From Holdemanella porci (GTDB taxonomy: Bacteria > Bacillota_I > Bacilli_A > Erysipelotrichales > Erysipelotrichaceae), in contig NZ_JAHQVB010000095.1 of assembly GCF_019052655.1 (NCBI RefSeq), positions 1 to 5,854 on the forward strand: a DNA stretch of 5,854 nt, given 5' to 3'. How positions within the stretch are numbered: the first letter of the stretch is position 1; each line of letters opens with the position of its first letter. This document shows positions 1 through 4,606 of this stretch, piece by piece. The notes under the pieces were generated by a model that did no database searches, had not been told where the DNA came from, and worked only from the letters and a program-made list of their open reading frames with translations. A program made the position numbers and the translations under genes.

Positions 1-403
1 GACTAGCATATCCAGCAGTTGCACCTTCAACAAAAGAACATAATCCTGTTACACCAAATGTTTTTGTGTCTGATCCCCATGAAATTTCGTCAGCTCCTTG
101 ACCTTTCCATCCAACAAATTTATATCCTTCTTTAGCTGTTACTTCTGGAATTGAATATTGTTGATCACTATTTTCATCAAGATGTTCGAAACTAACTGTA
201 TTAGTTCCATATTCAGTGAATGAACCATATTCTGGATTTACATTGAAGTAAACATTTGCTTCCCTATTACTTGTTCTTACCCCCCCCCACGTACTTTCTT
301 CTGCAGTTTTATTGTCTGCATAAATTTGCATTGAAGCGGACGGAACCATTGACAATGCCAACAATCCACTTAATGCGATTCTTGATAAATGTTTCTTTTG
401 CAT
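1..403 (-). CDS. secreted/surface protein, N-terminal part, poly-G phase-variable candidate
   Basis: The gene runs off the left edge; 134 codons are visible. The ATG at 403-401 follows a strong AAGGAG site with about 8 nt spacing. Residues 1-29 form a signal peptide: basic start (K3, K4, R8), hydrophobic core IALSGLLALSMV (9-20), and probable cleavage after IYA (27-29). The mature part begins DNKTAEEST, then WGGV (39-42) encoded by nine consecutive G. Residues 80-100, with GYKFVGW at 93-99, resemble the InlB B-repeat/Listeria-Bacteroides repeat fold common in firmicute wall-anchored proteins; this assignment is by eye. No anchor is visible because the C-terminus lies outside the window. It is probably exported and attached to or released from the cell wall; ligand unknown. 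The present tract length leaves the frame open (ON). Secretion is well supported; the adhesin role is an inference. Confidence 0.8.
   Translation of the reverse strand, partial: MQKKHLSRIALSGLLALSMVPSASMQIYADNKTAEESTWGGVRTSNREANVYFNVNPEYGSFTEYGTNTVSFEHLDENSDQQYSIPEVTAKEGYKFVGWKGQGADEISWGSDTKTFGVTGLCSFVEGATAGYAS
280..288 (-). repeat. G9 homopolymer inside the surface protein gene (contingency tract)
   Basis: Nine C on the plus strand are nine G in the sense strand, covering the last two bases of codon 39 to the first base of codon 42. It is exceptional in such AT-rich DNA. With eight G the next codon is TAA; with ten G a TAA follows at codon 46. Either change therefore truncates the protein to about 41-45 residues. 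Slipped-strand mispairing at such tracts is an established ON/OFF mechanism for surface genes; its operation here is inferred. Confidence 0.75.
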
Positions 404-456
404 TATAAGCACTCCTTTCCTTCTAAACTTATTTTTCTTGCGCAAAAAAATGCAAC

Positions 457-479
457 TGATATATATTATTGATATATCA
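457..479. repeat. perfect 8-bp inverted repeat between promoter and RBS
   Basis: TGATATAT (457-464) and ATATATCA (472-479) are perfect inverted arms around a 7-nt spacer. They lie just downstream of the TATAAT of the surface protein gene, over or next to the expected transcription start. This is a typical operator position, or a 5' hairpin in the leader. The arms are pure AT steps apart from the ends, so chance is possible. Confidence 0.35.
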
Positions 480-481
480 CC

Positions 482-508
482 ATTATATTACACCCATTTT
501 CTTGTAAA
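482..508 (-). promoter_or_regulatory. probable promoter of the surface protein gene
   Basis: On the minus strand TTTACA (508-503) and a perfect TATAAT (487-482) are separated by 15 nt, shorter than the usual 17. The -10 box lies about 80 nt upstream of the ATG, leaving a leader of about 70 nt. The -10 is good; the -35 choice is uncertain. Confidence 0.45.
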
Positions 509-811
509 TAAAAATAAAAAATAATTTTTTTGTGTACTTATGGTAATTAATTAAGGATTATTTAAGATTACAATGATATTCTGTTAGTCGATATTGCATT
601 TATAACTAAAAATGAATAAGCGTTGTTATTTCTCCATATTTATCCTCACTAAATATTTCATTAATTCTTTTCAATAAGCATAAATATGGCCAAATCAGTT
701 AAAGTATAGGTACCCACTCCACATACACATAAATATTTACTAAGTTAATTATTATATCTAAAGGCTTAACTAGCAATTTGGTGACATTATTATAATTCTG
801 CTTTTTATCAC
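509..811. other. AT-rich intergenic spacer, no gene seen
   Basis: No ORF of credible length or RBS was found on either strand. It lies between the promoter of the surface protein gene and the 3' end of the IS1595-like transposase fragment, so its right part (roughly 700-811) probably includes the outer end of that element. The partner end is missing, so the terminal inverted repeat cannot be defined. GGTACC near 709-714 is the most GC-rich patch but has no clear meaning. Confidence 0.5.
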
Positions 812-1273
812 TTACACGAATAACTGTTCTTTCTTCAAATCCTTTAAACGTGTGATCTTATAGATGTTTTTCAAATGTAGTAGTACATACTGTAGTTTTT
901 CTGTATTATCTATTCCTTGAGTTTCTCTTTGCATGACAAAAAGAGCGTTGTACCGATTTATATACTTTGATGCTACTCCCTTATATTTTTGCAGTCTTTC
1001 TTCAATCAATTTATGGAAACTGTTCACTGTATTTAAATGAATGAATTTATCATAAGACTCATGACTGATTAACACTTTCTTAGTACAGTTTTTACTTTCT
1101 AAAAGTTCGTTGTAACTGTTAGAACCATCTAGTATTACAAAAGATTTTGATTCAAGATATTCACCAAATCTTAATAGATCTAGAGATTATGGCTTGCCAT
1201 AATTTAATGTTCTGGCAACTGTATGTCCGAATCTCTGTATTGCAGTGATGATACACACCTGCTGATTAGACAA
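812..1273 (-). pseudogene. IS1595-family (ISXO2-like) transposase, 3' fragment with internal stop
   Basis: Reading minus from 1273, one frame stays open to the TAA at 814-812 except for a TAA at 1189-1187. The 5' part reads LSNQQVCIITAIQRFGHTV...NYGKP, then stop, then SLDLLRFGEYLESKSFVILDG. It continues through LNTVNSFHKLI and YKGVASKYINRYNALF, the C-terminal signature of IS1595-type DDE transposases. The DG after VIL probably carries one catalytic Asp. Because the protein motif continues on both sides of the stop, this is a nonsense mutation and not a gene boundary. The N-terminal zinc-ribbon part and the first half of the catalytic domain are absent; at 1273 the sequence changes to an unrelated, oppositely oriented transposase. 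The longest intact piece (GTG at 1075-1073 to 812, 87 codons) is unlikely to be made. Family assignment is by motif memory, no search done. Confidence 0.75.
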
Positions 1274-1389
1274 TCAAGTGTATCAAGAACAATGCCAACG
1301 GTTATACCAACTGGCTTCGCTTCCGCAATCGCGTAATGTATGTACTCTATCCAAACGCAACATTCAGTCTGGAACCAAAGGAGAAATAA
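1273..1389 (+). pseudogene. ISL3-like transposase, C-terminal 38 residues only
   Basis: In this frame the sequence reads IKCIKNNANG, then YTNWLRFRNRVMYVL, ending in EPKEK and TAA (1387-1389). The pattern IKxIKxNAxGYxN-xxFRxRV is the usual tail of ISL3-family transposases. Everything upstream is missing: directly to the left is the IS1595-like fragment on the opposite strand. No start codon or RBS belongs to this piece, so it is a dead remnant. A plus-strand reading that starts at 1278 in another frame is not protein-like here. Family call is by motif and moderately sure. Confidence 0.65.
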
Positions 1390-1391
1390 TC

Positions 1392-1544
1392 ATGGATGCA
1401 CAAGATATTATTGAACTGATTGAATACTTCAGAAAGCTACAAAACATTGAGTTAGAATTCTAAATTGAAGAATTACGCGAATACATAGACCTAAAATTTG
1501 AAGAACTATATGACCAATTAACAGAATACATTGATCTGAATTAA
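1392..1544 (+). pseudogene. small acidic coiled-coil ORF behind the ISL3 tail, broken by one stop
   Basis: The ATG at 1392 lies 3 nt after the stop of the ISL3 fragment and has a good AAGGAG (1378-1383) 8 nt upstream, itself inside the transposase tail. This looks like translational coupling. The frame gives 23 residues (MDAQDIIELIEYFRKLQNIELEF), TAA at 1461-1463, then 26 more in the same frame with the same character (IEELREYIDLKFEELYDQL...) to TAA at 1542-1544. Both halves are acidic with Leu/Ile every 3-4 residues, as in a coiled coil, and EYIDL occurs twice. Continuity of character suggests an original protein of about 50 residues interrupted by one point mutation. Possibly a small passenger or accessory ORF of the IS; function unknown. 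Confidence 0.45.
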
Positions 1545-1566
1545 TCAAACTCAGATCATCCATTAT

Positions 1567-1597
1567 AAAAAAAGCAGAGATTTCAAATAGCTCTGCT
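1567..1597 (-). terminator. rho-independent terminator, minus strand
   Basis: AGCAGAG (1573-1579) pairs perfectly with CTCTGCT (1591-1597) around an 11-nt loop. On the minus strand the stem is followed by seven T (1573-1567), so it ends leftward transcripts such as that of the S66 peptidase gene 150 nt away. It has no T run on the plus strand. It probably sits inside the ISL3 remnant and would shield it from outside transcription. Confidence 0.65.
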
Positions 1598-1622
1598 CTC
1601 TAGTTAATCCTTTAAACACTCA

Positions 1623-1653
1623 TAGGGTTTTCAACCCTACATCTTTTAAAGCC
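1623..1653 (+). mobile_element. possible right end of the ISL3-like element
   Basis: A perfect hairpin, TAGGGTT (1623-1629), loop TTC, AACCCTA (1633-1639), is followed by CATCTTTTAAAGCC. GTAGGGTT-type sequence next to a terminal AAGAGCC-like motif is what I recall of ISL3 right ends. The left end is gone, so neither the terminal repeat nor an 8-bp target duplication can be confirmed. Beyond 1653 to the peptidase stop (1747) nothing else is seen. Confidence 0.35.
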
Positions 1654-1746
1654 AACTTTTAGTCGACCCTATCCAATTTCGGATTACCGATATTTTTAAC
1701 ACGATCAATCAACATACATTATATAAGATATTCACTAATCGTTAAG

Positions 1747-2727
1747 TTAATCTTTAATTTCGTAACAAATAGAACCATGACCATCTTTGATTTCAATACT
1801 TGCCATGGCACCATTTACTACATACATATGCGGATATGTATGTCCAATATCCACCTTAAATACGACATCTATATCAGGTAATGCCTTTTTAAAAGCCTGG
1901 TCATACCCAATTAAATCCGAAACATTCTTAAATAGTACACGACCCACCAATATAGCCTTCGTATATTTAAAATACCCCATATACTTCATCTTCAATAAAG
2001 CACGATACACATCACATGAGTTCATTGAAAAAATATCAAAGAACCAAATAATCCCATCCAACTTATATCGTTCATTAAAAACTTCTACAAAGTCATAAGG
2101 CGTGCCCGCCATATCATTTATACTCTCAAAACAACCACCAAGTAATCTACCCACTACACTACAATTACCCACATATTCTGTCTTTGTGTTAAGTATTGGA
2201 GCTCCATCATTATAAAAATCAACATCCTGATGCAGAGAACTTGAATGTAGTTCACCATTCTTTCCCTTTAAAAAATCAAGACACAAACTTGAATATTCAT
2301 TGATACCATATTCATCAAAACTACCCGCATTAAAACCATACACCGTAGCCAAATCACACTTACAAGTAATGGGAAATAATAAATTTGTAGGATCACTCGC
2401 ACCCAAATACCACTTAGGATTCTTTTCAATCCAATCAAAATCAATATATGGCAACGTCTCAAACTGAAAATCACCACCCGCAGCCAACCATACAGCTCCA
2501 ACACTAGAATCATTCACCAACGAATTCAATTCATCAACACGAGTTTTGGCATCAATACTTGGTTCACTATTATTACGAACACTAGCTGTTTCAACAATAT
2601 GAAACCCATTGGATTGAATATACTCTATAGACGCATCAAAACTATCTAGCTTATGCCCTACACCACTCGACATAGCACAAACACCAATCGTATTATACTT
2701 CTCATTTAAAAACTTAGGATATTTCAT
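1747..2727 (-). CDS. S66-family peptidase (LD-carboxypeptidase / MccF-like)
   Basis: 326 residues from the ATG at 2727-2725, preceded by GGAGG 11 nt upstream. A longer reading from 2790 is unlikely because a TATAAT box (2755-2750) lies within that extension. S66 enzymes cut the amide next to a D-amino acid in muropeptides, or detoxify microcin-C-like peptides; they are cytoplasmic and no signal peptide is seen. Visible motifs: N-terminal NTIGVCAMSSG; AAGGDFQFETLPYIDFDWI before the nucleophile elbow YLGASDPT (Ser111); RLLGGCFE and GTPYDF; DGIIWFFDIFSMN, where the catalytic acid falls on Asp231 and not the usual Glu; and DIGHTYPHMYVVNG with His296. Length is normal for the family. It stands alone, next to IS debris and a divergent TA operon. 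Family sure; substrate unknown. Confidence 0.85.
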   Translation of the reverse strand: MKYPKFLNEKYNTIGVCAMSSGVGHKLDSFDASIEYIQSNGFHIVETASVRNNSEPSIDAKTRVDELNSLVNDSSVGAVWLAAGGDFQFETLPYIDFDWIEKNPKWYLGASDPTNLLFPITCKCDLATVYGFNAGSFDEYGINEYSSLCLDFLKGKNGELHSSSLHQDVDFYNDGAPILNTKTEYVGNCSVVGRLLGGCFESINDMAGTPYDFVEVFNERYKLDGIIWFFDIFSMNSCDVYRALLKMKYMGYFKYTKAILVGRVLFKNVSDLIGYDQAFKKALPDIDVVFKVDIGHTYPHMYVVNGAMASIEIKDGHGSICYEIKD

Positions 2728-2749
2728 ACACAAAAAAACCTCCACACCC

Positions 2750-2777
2750 ATTATAAAGGAAAAACGACAAGACACAA
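2750..2777 (-). promoter_or_regulatory. promoter of the S66 peptidase gene
   Basis: TTGTGT (2777-2772), 16 nt, then perfect TATAAT (2755-2750) on the minus strand. Transcription would begin near 2743, giving a leader of only about 16 nt that holds the GGAGG. It fixes the ATG at 2727 as the start, since any upstream ATG would not be transcribed. Confidence 0.65.
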
Positions 2778-2822
2778 AGTCCTGCCGCATTTCCCATAGT
2801 TTTAAGATAGAAAGGAAGTTTC

Positions 2823-2843
2823 ATGTATTAGCACTTAATACAT
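2823..2843. repeat. perfect 8-bp inverted repeat upstream of the peptidase promoter
   Basis: ATGTATTA (2823-2830) and TAATACAT (2836-2843) flank GCACT. It lies 46 bp upstream of the -35 box of the peptidase gene in a non-coding stretch (2728-3064) that otherwise holds only AT-rich DNA with several TACAAA repeats on the minus strand. A related GTATTAAGCAC occurs near 2906. Could be a regulator site; none is identified. Confidence 0.3.
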
Positions 2844-3064
2844 CTTTATTATAATCCCTATACAACCATTTGTCTTTGTACTTTTTAGTGAATTTGTATT
2901 TTTTGTATTAAGCACAAATCAAAAGATACAAATTATACACTATAACTCAAGTGACTCGATTACATTTTAGATAATTAGAATTTTTTGTTTTCAATTCAAA
3001 TACAAGCAATAGACTCTCCATACAAAATATTCTGTTTTTTTAAATCTTATGCACGTCTATTAGG

Positions 3065-3093
3065 TTGGCTATGCAATGCATTAGATATATAAT
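3065..3093 (+). promoter_or_regulatory. promoter of the dinJ-yafQ operon
   Basis: TTGGCT (3065-3070), exactly 17 nt, then perfect TATAAT (3088-3093). The expected start of transcription near 3100 gives a leader of about 28 nt with AAGGAG (3113-3118) before the dinJ ATG. Confidence 0.7.
3071..3081. promoter_or_regulatory. palindromic operator candidate for DinJ/YafQ autoregulation
   Basis: ATGCA-A-TGCAT is a perfect odd palindrome lying wholly in the promoter spacer. RelB/DinJ-type ribbon-helix-helix antitoxins bind palindromes overlapping their own promoter. Further TGCA cores at 3050-3053 and 3099-3102 are placed symmetrically, each 24.5 bp from the palindrome centre. The position is persuasive; binding is inferred. 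Confidence 0.45.
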
Positions 3094-3127
3094 TTAAGTG
3101 CAATAAGCAGATAAGGAGTTGACATTT

Positions 3128-3403
3128 ATGGCTAACACAACTAATTTCAGTGTTCGTATGGACAGCGATATTAAGAAACAATGCGAAGCAATGTATGGTG
3201 AATTAGGTATCAATCTTACTACTGCAATTAACGTGTTTCTTCGTCAATTACTTCGTGTTGGTGGTTTCCCTTTTGATGTACGTATGGAGAAGCCAAATAA
3301 AGAAACGATAGCAGCAATGTTGGAAGCAGAACGCATTGCACGTGATTCATCTGTAAAGCGCTACTCTGATGTAGAGGAAGCATTGAAGGCATTAAAAGAA
3401 TGA
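3128..3403 (+). CDS. dinJ: RelB/DinJ-family antitoxin
   Basis: 91 residues from ATG 3128, with AAGGAG 9 nt upstream. A TTG at 3119 in the same frame sits too close to the RBS and is rejected. The N-terminus NTTNFSVRMDSDIKKQCEAM gives the DNA-contacting beta strand and helix A of a ribbon-helix-helix fold. LGINLTTAINVFLRQLLRVGG (about 28-48) is the RelB/DinJ signature helix B with the following GGFPFDV. The C-terminal half (PNKETIAAMLEAERIARD and RYSDVEEALKALKE) is the flexible, charged arm that wraps the toxin. It neutralises YafQ and represses the operon, most strongly as a complex. The stop overlaps the yafQ start (ATGA), so the two are translationally coupled. All expected parts are present. 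Confidence 0.9.
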   Translation: MANTTNFSVRMDSDIKKQCEAMYGELGINLTTAINVFLRQLLRVGGFPFDVRMEKPNKETIAAMLEAERIARDSSVKRYSDVEEALKALKE

Positions 3404-3663
3404 GTAAACATTTAGACATCGTTTGGAAAAATCAATTTAAAAAGGATTATAAGCTTGCGATGAAGCGTCATCTTGATATCGATCTTCTTGACAACATTAT
3501 TCGTAAATTGGCTAGCAACGAAGAACTTCCAGAGAAGAATAAGGATCACGCATTAACCGGAAACTGGATTGGTCATCGTGAATGTCACATTCAGCCGGAT
3601 TGGCTTTTACTCGTGTTAACATTATCCCGAACAGGAACACATAGCGATTTATTTGGAAAGTAA
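3400..3663 (+). CDS. yafQ: YafQ-family mRNA interferase toxin, internally shortened
   Basis: 87 residues; the ATG overlaps the antitoxin stop by 4 nt. YafQ toxins are ribosome-dependent endoribonucleases with a RelE-like fold. The visible parts match: LDIVWKNQFKKDYKLAMKRH at the N-terminus, then KNKDHALTGNW, RECHIQPDW and RTGTHSDLFGK. Residues reported as important in E. coli YafQ fall at H50, H63 and D67 with identical numbering. The last pair falls at H81 and F85, where E. coli has H87 and F91. Thus six residues are missing between D67-W68 and RTGTH, where the family has a strand reading like ILIYKL/LLIYRI followed by a turn; here it is only LLLVLTLS. The frame is kept, so this is an in-frame deletion or a variant form. 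Toxicity may be lost or reduced. A terminator follows 8 nt after the stop. Confidence 0.85.
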   Translation: MSKHLDIVWKNQFKKDYKLAMKRHLDIDLLDNIIRKLASNEELPEKNKDHALTGNWIGHRECHIQPDWLLLVLTLSRTGTHSDLFGK

Positions 3664-3670
3664 AAAGACG

Positions 3671-3707
3671 CACTCGGTATCCCATCATCAAAATACCGGG
3701 TGTTTTT
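3671..3707 (+). terminator. terminator of dinJ-yafQ
   Basis: CACTCGGTAT (3671-3680) pairs with ATACCGGGTG (3693-3702), with one G-T pair and a 12-nt loop, followed by TTTTT (3703-3707). The A-rich stretch before it pairs partly with the T run, so it may also act leftward. Confidence 0.85.
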
Positions 3708-3766
3708 CTTGCTTTCCACAGCACTAAAAATTAAATAACACAAACCAATTATCTGTAAATACACAA

Positions 3767-3937
3767 TCATTTTTTTACAAATCCAAACAATTTCCTATAT
3801 TCTTCAACATCTTTTAGATCATGATGATCATTTGTTATTTGAATTTTGATTTTCTTTGTATCCGACATAATACGACAGAATCGATCTATATCAAAACCTT
3901 TAATTTTATATGTATCTGTAAAACTCTTGATTGCCAT
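3767..3937 (-). CDS. small protein of unknown function (56 aa)
   Basis: From the ATG at 3937 the product reads MAIKSFTDTYKIKGFDIDRF, continuing with CRIMSDTKKIKIQITNDHH and DLKDVEEYRKLFGFVKK. I do not recognise a named family. It is soluble, mixed alpha/beta in character, with an N-terminal MxIKSFT strand and a lysine-rich C-terminus. Such short proteins are often seen near toxin-antitoxin loci of Firmicutes, and an antitoxin-like role is a guess only; no partner gene is beside it. The start is uncertain: the RBS is weak (TAGGG, 8 nt upstream), and the frame stays open to an ATG at 4003, which would add a basic 22-residue leader over a GC-rich patch. Its gene stands alone, convergent with the TA operon. 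Confidence 0.5.
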   Translation of the reverse strand: MAIKSFTDTYKIKGFDIDRFCRIMSDTKKIKIQITNDHHDLKDVEEYRKLFGFVKK

Positions 3938-4030
3938 ACAACATACCCTACCTTTCAAAAATAAATGACGCTTACCCAGGCCACTACGGCGTGTGAGACG
4001 CATCTTTTACCCACTTCAGACGTTCCTATA

Positions 4031-4058
4031 TCTATAATACACAAAGTTTGACCAACAA
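4031..4058 (-). promoter_or_regulatory. weak candidate promoter for the 56-aa gene
   Basis: TTGTTG (4058-4053), 16 nt, TATAGA (4036-4031) on the minus strand, just after the terminator stem of the upstream operon. It would give a leader of roughly 90 nt containing the GC-rich patch at 3967-4013. Uncertain. Confidence 0.3.
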
Positions 4059-4087
4059 AAAAGAGTAGGCGCGTATTCCTACTCTTT
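4057..4087 (-). terminator. terminator of the galE-trpS-cupin operon
   Basis: AAAGAGTAGG (4060-4069) and CCTACTCTTT (4078-4087) form a perfect 10-bp stem with an 8-nt loop. On the minus strand it runs into TTTTTT (4062-4057). It is the first strong terminator after the cupin stop, 163 nt downstream of it. Confidence 0.75.
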
Positions 4088-4175
4088 ATGCATCCTCTAT
4101 TAAGTCGCGATTTAAGAGAATAAATTGACGGATTATTTCTCACAGAAATATTATAGAGAGAAATAGTTCTATGTG

Positions 4176-4189
4176 CGAAAACGTTTTCA
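4176..4189. promoter_or_regulatory. cre-like CcpA site in the cupin 3' region
   Basis: CGAAAACGTTTTCA matches the catabolite-responsive element pattern TGAAANCGNTTTCA at all fixed positions except the first base, and contains the 12-bp palindrome GAAAACGTTTTC. It lies downstream of the cupin stop and upstream of the operon terminator, not at a visible promoter. The rest of 4088-4250 is AT-rich, with an 8-bp inverted repeat (TATTTCTC 4134-4141, GAGAAATA 4158-4165) and no gene. Confidence 0.45.
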
Positions 4190-4250
4190 CAAAACCAATA
4201 GTATTATATATCAATTTTGTTCATCATGTTTGCACAAATTAGTAATCCGT

Positions 4251-4595
4251 TTACATTTTTTGTTGAGAATCATAAATAATCAAAGCCATGAAGACTAAAT
4301 CCTCATCTTGTTCATTCAAAATACTATGACCCTTACCACTCGGTGTAAAATAATGCTCCCCGGGCTTTAAATATAAAGTTCGCTCATGATTATCATCCAA
4401 TGTTGCCACTCCAGAAAGAACGAAATAATCTTCGCCATCTCCATTATGCACATGATAACCAACACTACAACCCTTCTTTAAAGTGACCTTGGCATACACA
4501 CGATTCATACCATGCATCTCTTGTGCACTCATGATATGTTCAAAATGCGCAATACCAGTACCACCCATAAAATTTTCTTTATCTACAACTACCAT
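4251..4595 (-). CDS. small single-domain cupin protein
   Basis: 114 residues, one cupin_2 barrel. Motif 1 is GYHVHNGDGEDYFVLSG (46-62), giving the metal ligands H48, H50 and E55. Motif 2 is GEHYFTPSGKGHSILN (79-94), giving the fourth ligand H90. The spacing agrees with a complete metal-binding site. Such stand-alone cupins bind small molecules, sugars or metals, or act as isomerases or dioxygenases; the substrate cannot be told here. The start has an AGGGG box whose bases overlap the trpS stop, with an 11-nt gap between the genes, so it is co-transcribed and probably coupled to trpS. There is no signal peptide. Position after galE and trpS gives no clear pathway link. Fold sure, function unknown. 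Confidence 0.8.
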   Translation of the reverse strand: MVVVDKENFMGGTGIAHFEHIMSAQEMHGMNRVYAKVTLKKGCSVGYHVHNGDGEDYFVLSGVATLDDNHERTLYLKPGEHYFTPSGKGHSILNEQDEDLVFMALIIYDSQQKM

Positions 4596-4606
4596 TTTCT
4601 ATACCC

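Noticed and set aside
679..736. CATAAATAT direct repeat (679-687 and 728-736) as an IS target duplication
   Set aside because: Both copies lie on the same side of the IS1595 fragment and the motif is low-complexity.
1278..1391. Plus-strand reading from 1278 joined to the small ORF
   Set aside because: The transposase tail is read in another frame here; the small ORF has its own RBS and ATG at 1392.
1787..2098. Plus-strand open frame of 103 codons
   Set aside because: It lies opposite the S66 peptidase gene, has no RBS and no protein family features.
2268..2513. Second minus-strand frame of 81 codons
   Set aside because: Shifted reading inside the S66 peptidase gene; rich in Leu/Val/Ile only because of the codon composition.
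2850..2855. TATAAT on the plus strand as a second TA promoter
   Set aside because: No -35 box at proper distance and 270 nt from dinJ, which has a much better promoter.
3228..3419. Minus-strand frame opposite dinJ
   Set aside because: Antisense shadow of the antitoxin gene without RBS.
3512..3724. Minus-strand frame opposite yafQ and its terminator
   Set aside because: It reads through the terminator hairpin and has no supporting signal.
3955..4143. Minus-strand frame of 62 codons across the 4057-4087 hairpin
   Set aside because: It crosses a strong terminator and overlaps the small gene's leader; no protein character.
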